Assembly: GCA_934454035.1 (NCBI GenBank) | Contig: CAKSFY010000040.1 | Span: forward strand, 1-17,092 | DNA: 17,092 bases | Origin: an uncultured Clostridia bacterium | GTDB lineage: Bacteria; Bacillota; Clostridia; UBA1381 | Direction: 5' to 3' | In this document: positions 1 to 7,400 of the stretch, in pieces | How positions within the stretch are numbered: the first letter of the stretch is position 1 | How the letters are laid out: each line of letters opens with the position of its first letter | Position numbers and translations under genes: made by a program | Notes under the pieces: generated by a model | Databases searched by the model: none | The model's input: only the letters and a program-made list of their open reading frames with translations | Told to the model about the DNA's origin: nothing

Positions 1-106
1 ATGCTCTTTTTGTTCTTTTGTGTACATATATATTTTACTCCTTTCAGAGTCCAAGAATATGTCCGCACCCCCCGCCCCTTGATACAGATTTTTGCAATTT
101 CATATA

Positions 107-149
107 AACGAGATATGCGTCCCGTTTTTGTCGGAACGCATATCTCGTT
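107..149 (-). terminator. Long hairpin at the 3' end of spoIIID, probable terminator
   Basis: Arms 107-120 and 136-149 are perfect 14-base inverted repeats. On the minus-strand RNA the stem extends by four more pairs (one G-U) to 18 pairs, closing a 7-base loop. On the plus strand the same extension has a C-A mismatch, which suggests the minus-strand transcript is the functional one. The stem overlaps the spoIIID stop codon. The tail after the hairpin (TTTATAT) is only moderately U-rich, so termination is likely but not certain; it could also be a 3' stabiliser. Confidence 0.5.
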
Positions 150-414
150 ATACTATTTCGGCTTTTTTTGCATTAAGATATTTTTGCTTGGTTGCCATGC
201 CTCCTCTTATATGACGCTCAGCCTTATTTTCAGCTAAAATTTTGTGTACATTTTTTGCCAGCTGAGGATTGATTTTTTGCAGCCTTTCGGTTATATCTTT
301 ATGTACAGTTGATTTAGAGATATTATATTTTTTTGCTGCCTTTCGTACAGTAGTTTTGTTTTCTAGAATGTAGTACGCAAGTTCCAAAACTCGCTCCTCA
401 ATATAATCTTTCAT
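148..414 (-). CDS. spoIIID: SpoIIID, mother-cell sporulation transcriptional regulator
   Basis: This 88-residue protein closely matches the SpoIIID family over its whole length. SpoIIID is a small DNA-binding regulator that acts in the mother cell during endospore formation, activating some sigma-E genes and repressing others at the switch to sigma-K. The helix-turn-helix lies at residues about 21-45, with the family-typical NISKSTVHKDITERL recognition region at 31-45. It is followed by the INPQLAKNV segment and the basic RHIRGGMATKQKY tail (67-79) that helps bind DNA in SpoIIID. Length fits the family. The ATG at 414-412 has an AGGGGG ribosome binding site (426-421) six bases upstream. A sigma-E-like promoter lies further upstream (468-496), as expected for this gene. 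It is unrelated in function to the glycan genes to the right, and its presence shows that the host makes, or descends from makers of, endospores. Confidence 0.96.
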   Translation of the reverse strand: MKDYIEERVLELAYYILENKTTVRKAAKKYNISKSTVHKDITERLQKINPQLAKNVHKILAENKAERHIRGGMATKQKYLNAKKAEIV

Positions 415-467
415 TTTTTGCCCCCTAATAATACTACTATTGGTACAAATATATGAAAGGGAGGCAG

Positions 468-496
468 TGTATATGAATATAATTTATTAAATATGA
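468..496 (-). promoter_or_regulatory. Sigma-E-like promoter of spoIIID
   Basis: Read on the minus strand, TCATATT (496-490) and CATATACA (475-468) are separated by 14 bases. The Bacillus sigma-E consensus is approximately KMATATT, 14-15 bases, CATACAMT, so the upstream box matches fully and the downstream box at six of eight positions. The site lies about 55 bases upstream of the spoIIID start. Sigma-E control of spoIIID is known in Bacillus; here it is inferred from the match. Confidence 0.5.
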
Positions 497-550
497 GATA
501 CAGCAGCAATAAATATCGAGTCAACCCCAAATTTTGTGTAAAGGCTTTAT

Positions 551-594
551 GAGACCGCCAAAATGATGTATAAAAATATCATTTTGGCGGTTTT
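551..594 (+). terminator. Strong orphan hairpin followed by T-rich tract
   Basis: Arms 554-567 and 578-591 are perfect 14-base inverted repeats (ACCGCCAAAATGAT and its complement). Two inner pairs and three outer pairs with wobbles lengthen the stem to about 19. On the plus strand it is followed by T-rich sequence (592-605), the form of a rho-independent terminator. No convincing plus-strand gene precedes it. On the minus strand it lies between the AraC gene and spoIIID but lacks a U tract. It could end a small plus-strand RNA, limit read-through between the two minus-strand genes, or belong to a decayed mobile element. Confidence 0.45.
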
Positions 595-757
595 GATTTT
601 AATTTTGTCACAAATCAATTAGAATAATTCTCGTTTTAATAAACGACTTACTCCAACTTATTTCCTATATCAAATGCTTTGCAAACCACATCACCAATTT
701 TACAATATCCGGCTATGGCTTTTATTACACCGTTTTTTTATTTACTTTGTGACAGAA

Positions 758-1651
758 CTAATCTTTCTTTTCATAGTAAGCGGAGAAATTCTGCAAATCA
801 TTTTCTTTAACTCTTGCCGATATATATTCTTTTGGTGTCATACCGTATTTTTTTTGAAAACATTTATAAAACCAGCTTAAATTCTGAAAGCCGCTTTGAT
901 AAATTAAATCCGTTATATTTACTCCTTTGTTCAAAAGCATACTGCATATATAGTTTAATCTATTATCGATAATGAAATCCGTAGGCGTGATGTTATAATA
1001 TTTTTTAAAGCTGCGTGATAAATGCTCCTGCGATTTATTACTTATTTTAAGCATTTGAGGAAAGCCTTTTGAAAAGTTCTCCGCTTTTTTCATTTCTTCA
1101 TATGTATATGAAAGCCAAATAGGAATATTGCTTTCCGGCACAAGTGATGTATAGCTGCTGAAATACTCCGTAAAAAGCTTTATGAGCAAAACTTTTGCAT
1201 GCAGCTTTTTGGAAATAAAATTATCGATTGTAACATCTTCAAGAGATGATAAATTCAGCGAAAGCTTGCTGAGCTTTTGAGAGTCAAGCGTAACGGTGGG
1301 AGGCATGGGAGACTCTAAAAGCAAATCAAAATCGTAACAATCCGCAAGATATTCCTTTACCGCTTCAATAAAATCAATTGAAATTGAAAAGTTAATAAAT
1401 GAAAAATTGTTTTTTGAACGCTCAAAGGTGTGCCTGTCATCGGGACGGATAAAAACAAGCGTTCCGCGGGGCAGCACCATTCGGGACTCATTTATTAAAT
1501 GTGCTATGTTATCGTCAAGAGTCAAAAACACTTCGTAATATTCATGACTGTGAACAAAAAAAATCTCTGTTTCGGAATATGAGCGCTTGCATGTAAACTT
1601 CAAACTTGAATTGATAAACAGAGAGGCGGGCAAAACAGGAATACGATTCAT
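758..1651 (-). CDS. AraC-family transcriptional regulator with N-terminal cupin domain
   Basis: This 297-residue protein has the layout of an AraC-type activator. The N-terminal part (about 15-100) is a cupin-like effector domain with the HSHEYYE motif at 34-40 and the PRGTLVFIRPDDRH strand region at 61-74, common in sugar-responsive members. The C-terminal double helix-turn-helix spans about 185-282, including GFQNLSWFYKCFQKKYG (254-270) and the MTPKEY ending (271-276), the most conserved part of the family. Start: ATG at 1651-1649 with an AGAGG site about ten bases upstream. It is transcribed divergently from the glycan locus, an arrangement typical of local regulators, so it probably controls the genes from 1975 onward in response to a sugar; that target is inferred from position alone. 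The inducer cannot be deduced. A consensus sigma-A promoter drives it. Confidence 0.93.
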   Translation of the reverse strand: MNRIPVLPASLFINSSLKFTCKRSYSETEIFFVHSHEYYEVFLTLDDNIAHLINESRMVLPRGTLVFIRPDDRHTFERSKNNFSFINFSISIDFIEAVKEYLADCYDFDLLLESPMPPTVTLDSQKLSKLSLNLSSLEDVTIDNFISKKLHAKVLLIKLFTEYFSSYTSLVPESNIPIWLSYTYEEMKKAENFSKGFPQMLKISNKSQEHLSRSFKKYYNITPTDFIIDNRLNYICSMLLNKGVNITDLIYQSGFQNLSWFYKCFQKKYGMTPKEYISARVKENDLQNFSAYYEKKD

Positions 1652-1695
1652 ATAAATAAGACCTCTTTTTAATACTAATAAATTATTATAATATC

Positions 1696-1724
1696 ATTAT
1701 ACGATAGTTTTTGTATCATGTCAA
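1696..1724 (-). promoter_or_regulatory. Consensus sigma-A promoter for the AraC gene
   Basis: On the minus strand TTGACA (1724-1719) and TATAAT (1701-1696) match both consensus hexamers exactly with the optimal 17-base spacer. Transcription would start near 1689, giving a leader of about 38 bases before the AraC-gene ATG at 1651. The match is seen directly in the sequence; activity is inferred. Confidence 0.8.
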
Positions 1725-1747
1725 TGATTTTTTTGATAATAAAATAA

Positions 1748-1756
1748 TGTTATAAT
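1748..1756 (+). promoter_or_regulatory. Extended -10 promoter element facing the glycan locus
   Basis: TGTTATAAT is a perfect extended -10 (TGNTATAAT) on the plus strand. No good -35 hexamer lies 17 bases upstream (only a T run at 1728-1733), as expected for an extended -10 promoter or one needing an activator such as the divergent AraC protein. It would give a leader of about 210 bases before the ATG at 1975. AT-rich sequence produces such matches by chance, so the assignment is provisional. Confidence 0.45.
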
Positions 1757-1919
1757 AAATTTAAAGAAAAGGTTGGATTTATGGAAACAATTACTAAATA
1801 AACGGGAAAAATGCAGTATGTAAATAAAATTACACGGTTTTTGCATAAAAAAAGAGTTTTTAAAAAAAGAAAAGAATATATCAATAAAAGAAAAAACAGT
1901 GTTCGGTAAATATCTGCAT

Positions 1920-1931
1920 GAGGTGCACCTC
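1920..1931. promoter_or_regulatory. 12-base perfect palindrome upstream of the first locus gene, possible operator
   Basis: GAGGTGCACCTC is perfectly self-complementary and sits about 43 bases before the ATG at 1975, in an otherwise AT-rich leader, where its GC content stands out. It could be a protein-binding site for a dimeric regulator. It has no loop, so a hairpin in RNA is unlikely. Function is inferred from symmetry and position only. Confidence 0.35.
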
Positions 1932-1974
1932 GGCGGAATTTATATAAAAATAAAAGTAGAAAGGAAATGAAAAA

Positions 1975-3474
1975 ATGAAAAAAATGAAAGAAAAAATTGT
2001 AGCGTTGTGCAGTATGATTGCGATACTGGCATCTGTGTTTGTTGCCCCCGCATCAGCGGAGACGGCAGAGACTATCAGTATTATGTGTAAGGATCAGGCA
2101 GCAAGTAATCCGCAGATATGGCTCGGATGGGGTTATAGTGGCGCTTTGGGAAATGAAACCGCCGATACGACAAAGACAATTTCCGCAAAATTTGATTTTA
2201 CGGTGGAAAAAGCAGGTTGGTATGATGCAGAATTTATAATAGCGTCTAACTCAAGCGAGCGTTATTCTGCAGGTAATTTTTCGAAGGTTAATTATTGGTT
2301 TGACAGCGATAGCCCGAAGTGGCTTTCGGATTCGTCAGTAAACACTGCTTCACCGACGGTGAAAACTTTGAATTATGACCCGTTGGGCACTTCGGAAAAC
2401 TTTGAACAGACAAAGCTTTTGGAACCGATATACCTTGAGACGGGCAGCCATTCAATTAATTTTGTTACTGACGGAGTAAACAGAAATAACGTTGTTATGG
2501 CAGGATTTTATTCGATAACTCTCAATTATGTTGATTTTTCGGTTATTAATGTTATGTGCCGAGACCAAATAACGGCAAACAGTTCTTTTGAAAGTTGGGG
2601 AACAAGCGGAAACTACGGAGCAGCGCTGGGCAAAAAAATAAATAATAATAACAATGCTCAGAAGATTAAAGCATCTTTTAAATTTAATGTGAAAACCGAG
2701 GGTTGGTATTCCGCGAACTTTATAATAGCGTCCAATTCTTGCACTGAATATTCTGCCGGTAATTTTTCGAAGGTCAATTATTGGTTTGACAGCGATAGCC
2801 CGAAATGGCTTTCGGATTCGTCTGTAAATCCGTCATCACCGACGGTAACAACAGTGAATGTAGACCCGTTGAATACGTCTCGGAATTATGAGCAGACAAA
2901 GCTTTTGGAGCCGGTTTATTTTGTGGCGGGAGAGCATACAATTAATTTTGAAACCTTTGAGGATAGCAGAGACGGAGCGGCACATGCAGCATTTTATTCG
3001 ATCAACCTCGAAAACATTGATGTAAGCTCATTAAATGATATTATGCTTCACGGCGGAGATTATCCGAATATGGCTATTGAGGATAAGGATGGCAATGTAA
3101 GCTATGTGCAGGCGGAAATACATGATAATTTAAAAGATGATGGAAAGAATGTCGTGTTATATAAATCGGCTTCTGAAAATAATACAGTAAACGGATTTAA
3201 ATTCACAATTCCGTTTAAGGTTTACTCGGATGGCTACTATGACTGTAATATCAAGATGTGTTCTTACGCTCGTTTGCCGGTAAGCAAGTACGGATGGAGC
3301 TCTCCGGCGTATGTAGGAATTGATGGTGAAGAACCGACATGGATAAAATCATTTGCGAACGATGAAGATATTGAAGTTTCAGCTGAAATTGTTAACAGGC
3401 GCCAAATCAGGAGAGCGACCGTTATATTTTTGCACTTGACAGCATTCACATCCGCCCGGCAGAAGCTCGGATGA
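1975..3474 (+). CDS. Secreted repeat protein with carbohydrate-binding-like domains, N-terminal part (frameshifted)
   Basis: The product starts with a signal peptide (residues 1-28, cleavage after ASA). Two homologous beta-sandwich units follow, about 32-190 and 191-355, each with a GWY motif, the shared block NFSKVNYWFDSD and a late GSHSINF/GEHTINF strand. The units resemble CBM6/CBM35-type or related sandwich modules. A third, more divergent unit begins near 356. The last 22 or so residues, from about 474, turn abruptly basic (RRQIRR), unlike the rest, and the frame stops at 3474. Frame +3 carries a natural continuation of the third unit (RYIFALDSIHI, then RPAEARMSF), so the real protein almost certainly runs on to 4400, about 808 residues in all. 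ATG 1975 has an AAGGAA site about eight bases upstream. The role is probably binding of glycan or cell-surface polymer outside the cell, which is inferred. No catalytic signature was found. Confidence 0.75.
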   Translation: MKKMKEKIVALCSMIAILASVFVAPASAETAETISIMCKDQAASNPQIWLGWGYSGALGNETADTTKTISAKFDFTVEKAGWYDAEFIIASNSSERYSAGNFSKVNYWFDSDSPKWLSDSSVNTASPTVKTLNYDPLGTSENFEQTKLLEPIYLETGSHSINFVTDGVNRNNVVMAGFYSITLNYVDFSVINVMCRDQITANSSFESWGTSGNYGAALGKKINNNNNAQKIKASFKFNVKTEGWYSANFIIASNSCTEYSAGNFSKVNYWFDSDSPKWLSDSSVNPSSPTVTTVNVDPLNTSRNYEQTKLLEPVYFVAGEHTINFETFEDSRDGAAHAAFYSINLENIDVSSLNDIMLHGGDYPNMAIEDKDGNVSYVQAEIHDNLKDDGKNVVLYKSASENNTVNGFKFTIPFKVYSDGYYDCNIKMCSYARLPVSKYGWSSPAYVGIDGEEPTWIKSFANDEDIEVSAEIVNRRQIRRATVIFLHLTAFTSARQKLG

Positions 3475-4400
3475 GCTTTACGGCAGAGGGTGAAGAACTT
3501 CGGATCAAAGATAAGAGCGACGTTGTTGAGGACAATGTATATTCAAACGGCTCGGCTGTGAAGTATACACAAACAGGTACTGTGAGCGTTCCGTTCTATC
3601 TTTCAAGTGACGGAAACTACAATTTCGGGGCAATCGCAAAAGGAACAGCTTCGTATAGGATAGACGGAACAGCTGTTTCGGGAATTTCGTCTATCGAGGA
3701 TTTGCAGGCGACAGTCGGCAGCGGCTGGAACAGATACAAATCATCGGTTATGCAGCTTAATGCGGGAGTACATACTCTTGAAATTGATGTAAACGACTCG
3801 TATATGCTTGATAAAATAGATATAAGGAAAGCAATCAATGTGACAGATATTTCCTTGCAGGGAGATGACATTATATCTGAGGGGCAAAGTAAACTGATGA
3901 AAGTCATTAACCAAGACGGAGAAGAAGTGTCTTTGTATGATGTTGATTCTCTGTGCTTTGAAAGCAGCGATGAAAATATTGCCGTGGTAGACGGTTACGG
4001 TAATGTCACAGCTGTAAACGCAGGCTCGGCTGTAATTACTGTCGGAGCGGCAGCGGGCGGAAAAAATATGACCGCTTCAAAGAAGATTTATGTACCGGGT
4101 AAAACGGGCTTGTATGTAAAGGATGCTGCAATAAACGGGAATGATGTAACGGTTACGCTTGCAGCAGCTTCGGATGCTGCGGCATCAAAAGTTATAGTTG
4201 CTTCGTATGGCACAGTAAGCGGAATTCCTGCATCATTTAAAGCAGTAAATTTTGCGGATTTCGGCGCGATTTCTGCAAATGCAAACGATACAAAAACAAT
4301 ATCATTGGCTTCAATAGAAGCGTCGGATCATGTATGTGTATTTGTATTTGACGGTCTTGATACAATAGTACCCTTGTATGCAAAAACAATCGTAAGATAA
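3471..4400 (+). CDS. C-terminal part of the frameshifted secreted repeat protein, with Big2 Ig-like domain
   Basis: This frame has no signal peptide and no ribosome binding site before its ATG at 3471. Coding-like sequence in the same frame extends upstream to about 3396, so it is best read as the second half of the gene starting at 1975. Residues about 1-30 finish the third sandwich unit. Residues about 31-122 form a fourth: a VPFYLSSDGNYNFG strand pair, then LNAGVHTLEIDV and MLDKIDI, matching the order of motifs in the earlier units. Residues about 122-205 are a Big2-type bacterial Ig-like domain (SSDENIAVVD, then GNVTAVNAGSAVITV), common in surface adhesins and secreted enzymes. A further beta-rich domain ends the protein. 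There is no anchoring motif. It could instead be translated by coupling through the ATGA overlap at 3471-3474, but the missing ribosome site and the interrupted repeat argue against that. Confidence 0.7.
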   Translation: MSFTAEGEELRIKDKSDVVEDNVYSNGSAVKYTQTGTVSVPFYLSSDGNYNFGAIAKGTASYRIDGTAVSGISSIEDLQATVGSGWNRYKSSVMQLNAGVHTLEIDVNDSYMLDKIDIRKAINVTDISLQGDDIISEGQSKLMKVINQDGEEVSLYDVDSLCFESSDENIAVVDGYGNVTAVNAGSAVITVGAAAGGKNMTASKKIYVPGKTGLYVKDAAINGNDVTVTLAAASDAAASKVIVASYGTVSGIPASFKAVNFADFGAISANANDTKTISLASIEASDHVCVFVFDGLDTIVPLYAKTIVR

Positions 4401-4408
4401 ATATTGTC

Positions 4409-4455
4409 TGCACGGCGGAATTTGGAAATGTGTTTTATAATAATTCCGCCGTGCA
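4409..4455 (+). promoter_or_regulatory. Intercistronic hairpin between the repeat protein and the first hydrolase
   Basis: Arms 4409-4422 and 4442-4455 (TGCACGGCGGAATT and its complement) are a perfect 14-base inverted repeat with a 19-base loop, starting eight bases after the stop codon. The 3' arm is followed by ATTCCTAATGGAGGG, not a U tract, so it is unlikely to be a simple terminator. It more likely protects or processes the mRNA, adjusting the ratio of the upstream binding protein to the enzyme; that role is inferred. Confidence 0.55.
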
Positions 4456-4475
4456 ATTCCTAATGGAGGGCAGAA

Positions 4476-7400
4476 ATGAAAAAAACAATACGTTTTTTGT
4501 TTATTATGACGGCGGCTCTTTTTATTGCAGTGCTGTCGGCAAGTGCGGAAAGTGTAAGAACAGAGGGGGAAAACTACTCCGATATAAGCTTTGACGGAGG
4601 GTATATAAGAAACAATTCGAATTTCAGCGAAAAAAAAGCTTTATATGCGGATGTTGACGCGTTAATCGACGAATGCCGCATAACATATAATATTGACGCT
4701 CCGAAAGATGGAAATTATAATTTAACAGGTGTGACAAGTGTATTTGACGCTTATTATACCACAGATTTTGACATACGTATAAACGGCGGTGATTTGTACA
4801 TGCCGCAGGTGAAAGTTCTTGAAAAATATTCATGGACAATTGCGGGAAGAAACGACTATATGGCGCGTCAGGATTTCGGAAGTGTAAGGCTGAACAAGGG
4901 ACAAAACAGGCTGGAAATAATCCTTAGAAGAGATGATCCTCATGTTACCGATGCGAGATTTATAACAATTATAGATTACTTGGAATTTACACCGGTTACG
5001 GAGGAATTTAAAATAAAAGAAATTAAAGCGCTGACAGAGGCAGCCAATGTTTTTTCGAAAGGCAGCAATGCGGAATTTAAAATAAAATTTACCGATGCGG
5101 CGCAGGAGAAAAAAACGGTCATGTTTAATTTGTATGATATGACCAGCAAAAAAGTCAGGAACGGATACGTTTCGGCGGCAAAAGGCGAAACTGAATGTAT
5201 GCTTAATTTGGGCGCTATGCTTTGCGGCTGGTACAAGATGGAGCTTTCGGGAATTGAAACGGATAATATTTTAAATCCGATATTTTTCAGTGTTGTGGAC
5301 AGTGCAAAAAACAGCTCAAAGGACAGTCCTTTCGGCATTGATAAATTTAAAAGCAATTTATATGACAGTCAAAGAATGTATAAGGCCGCAGGATATATGG
5401 GAATTGATATGGTAAGAATCGGAAATGATCCGTATCTTGCAATGAATAATGAAAACTATCTTGAAACTCATGAAGATTTATATAGAGACGCGGAATATGC
5501 CGAAGGAATGAAAACGCTTGTAGGATATGAGCATTTGGGTGTAAATTGGTCAAGAAAGAGTCCGGATAATTTGCTTGAAGCTTATGAAATGAATAAAAAC
5601 CTTGCGTCCCATTATAAGGGCAGAGGATATGCGTATGAAATATGGAATGAAGAGGAAGCACAGTTTTACGAGCAGCCGGCAGATACATATGCCTCATTTT
5701 TCAAGGCAGCGGCGATAGGCATATCGGACGGCGATCAAGCTGCTTTCAAAATGCCGGGCGGTTACGGCGGAACACCGGAAAATTTCTTTGTAAGACTGCT
5801 TTTGAGAAACGGGGTTACCGATTATGCGGACGCATATGCCTACCATAATCATACTTCCGTTTTAAGAGGTAAATCATACAGTAAATTTGTTGAATCGGTA
5901 GCAAAAAAACATATGAATGCCGCATTGGCATATGATGCTTTTCAGCCTGTGTGGGTAACCGAAGCGGGAATAAATATGGCTGTGGACGGTAATGAAATTC
6001 CGGCGGACGATACTCTTTCTTCGCAGGCAAGATATTATGCGGTAGGAACTGTTCAGCAGCTGGCATACGGCGCGAAAAAATCGTTTTGGTTCAGAATGGG
6101 GCATTTTATGGAGGACGGAAACGAATGGGGAACATATAACAAAGAAAGTCAGCCATACCCGGCAGTAAATTCAATTGCCATGCTCACGAAAATTCTTAAA
6201 AAAGGAGAATTTAAGGGAACATTAAACACTGTCGGAGATGTCGAGGGATATTTGTTTGATACCGGTGACAGCGATGCGGCGGTTGTCTGGTCAGACTCCG
6301 AGGGAAGATGTCAGCTCTATACCGATTTGCCCGTTAAGGTTACAAGTCTTGACCGAGAAACAAAGGAATATAAGCCGACAATTATGAACGGCGGCGGTAT
6401 GGTAAATATTCCGGTGTCGTACTTTCCGATATTTATAGAATTTAACGGCAGGTCGGACGAAAGAAACTATTTTGGGACAAAGGGTTTTGAAAAAAATACT
6501 GCCGCAAAAACTTATACTGCCGCGGACAGGATTGTTCTTCAACAGCTTTGGGAAGGACAAGACGAATATCAATCAAAGGTGCGCGGGTATAAGCTTTCGG
6601 ACGGACAAAAGCAGAAGATTAAATTCAATGTGTATAATTTTAATGATACGCAGCAAAGCGGAACATTGAATATTGTTTCGGAATCCGCTGCAAGAGAGAC
6701 CGAAATTATCGATTTGAGCTGCCGAAGCTTTGAATTTAATATTGCACCGATGTCTTTTCAGAGCTTTGAAGCGGAAGTAATATGCAATTCTAATGCGGAA
6801 GCGGGAGAAACAGGATTTTTGATGCTTTCGGCAAAGCTTTCGGACGGAAGTGCAATATCAAAATCCATAGCGGCATTTTATGCGGATGACAGCAAAAGGG
6901 TGTTATCCGGCTATGATTATTTCGAAAATTATTCGGACATTACAAAATGGAATGAAAAAAATTGCGGCGACGGAATTACAATAAAGAAAAGCAGCCCGTC
7001 GGACGGAGTGGTACGTTTTGACGTAACAAGCAAAAATAATAATGTGTGGTATTGGCCGAGCATAGGTTTAACAAATTATGTCGGTGACGAAGCAGGACTC
7101 ACTTTTAAAATCCGTTCGACAAAGGGAAACGAGCAGAATGTAAATGTGTATGCTTACTGTACCGACGGAGCATATTGGCTCGGGATAACAAATGCGGTTT
7201 CGTATGACGGAGAATGGAAGCAGGTTATTATTCCATGGCACAGATTTCTTGTATTTTCGGGTACAAGCACGGAATTTGACCCGAAAAAAATAAGAAGCAT
7301 AGGAATAGGAAGCTATGCTCCCGCGGGAGAAAGCTCCTATGAATTAAAGGAATTGGGCTTTTACCGGTCGGACAGTCCTGCCGATATGAGCGATAAGGGA

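Larger units (their letters stand above)
415..757. other. Intergenic gap between spoIIID and the AraC gene
   Basis: This 343-base AT-rich stretch holds the spoIIID ribosome binding site and sigma-E-like promoter (up to 496), a sequence resembling a mobile-element end (518-542), the orphan hairpin (551-594) and a small 6-pair hairpin (631-646). I see no gene with a start codon and ribosome binding site. No convincing terminator follows the AraC stop codon directly. Confidence 0.6.
1652..1974. other. Divergent regulatory region between the AraC gene and the glycan locus
   Basis: This 323-base AT-rich stretch holds the AraC-gene promoter (1696-1724, minus), the extended -10 element (1748-1756, plus), a purine-rich region (about 1845-1900), the palindrome (1920-1931) and the AAGGAA ribosome binding site (1961-1966). 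A six-codon frame, METITK, at 1781-1801 lies in the presumed leader but has only a weak ribosome site. I see no further gene. No cre-like catabolite-repression site was recognised. Confidence 0.6.

Noticed and set aside
1..237. 78-residue open frame on the plus strand
   Set aside because: It begins at the window edge, overlaps spoIIID antisense, has a hydrophobic T-rich composition typical of chance frames and no recognisable domain.
649..739. Short open stretch on the minus strand (includes GYCKIGDVV and FDIGNKLE)
   Set aside because: It reads like a protein tail but has no start codon or ribosome site and no recognised relative; it could be a gene remnant or chance.
674..880. 68-residue open frame on the plus strand
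   Set aside because: It overlaps the 3' end of the AraC gene antisense, has no ribosome binding site, and its Phe-rich composition reflects antisense A-rich codons.
1781..1801. Six-codon leader peptide METITK in the presumed mRNA leader
   Set aside because: Such short frames are frequent by chance, the ribosome site is weak, and no run of regulatory codons or linked attenuator hairpin is seen.
3396..3432. Programmed -1 ribosomal frameshift as explanation for the split gene
   Set aside because: The direction of the shift would fit, but no proper X XXY YYZ slippery heptamer occurs in the allowed stretch. The nearest (A TTT TTG at 3426-3432) is poor and would leave an unnaturally basic segment in the product.
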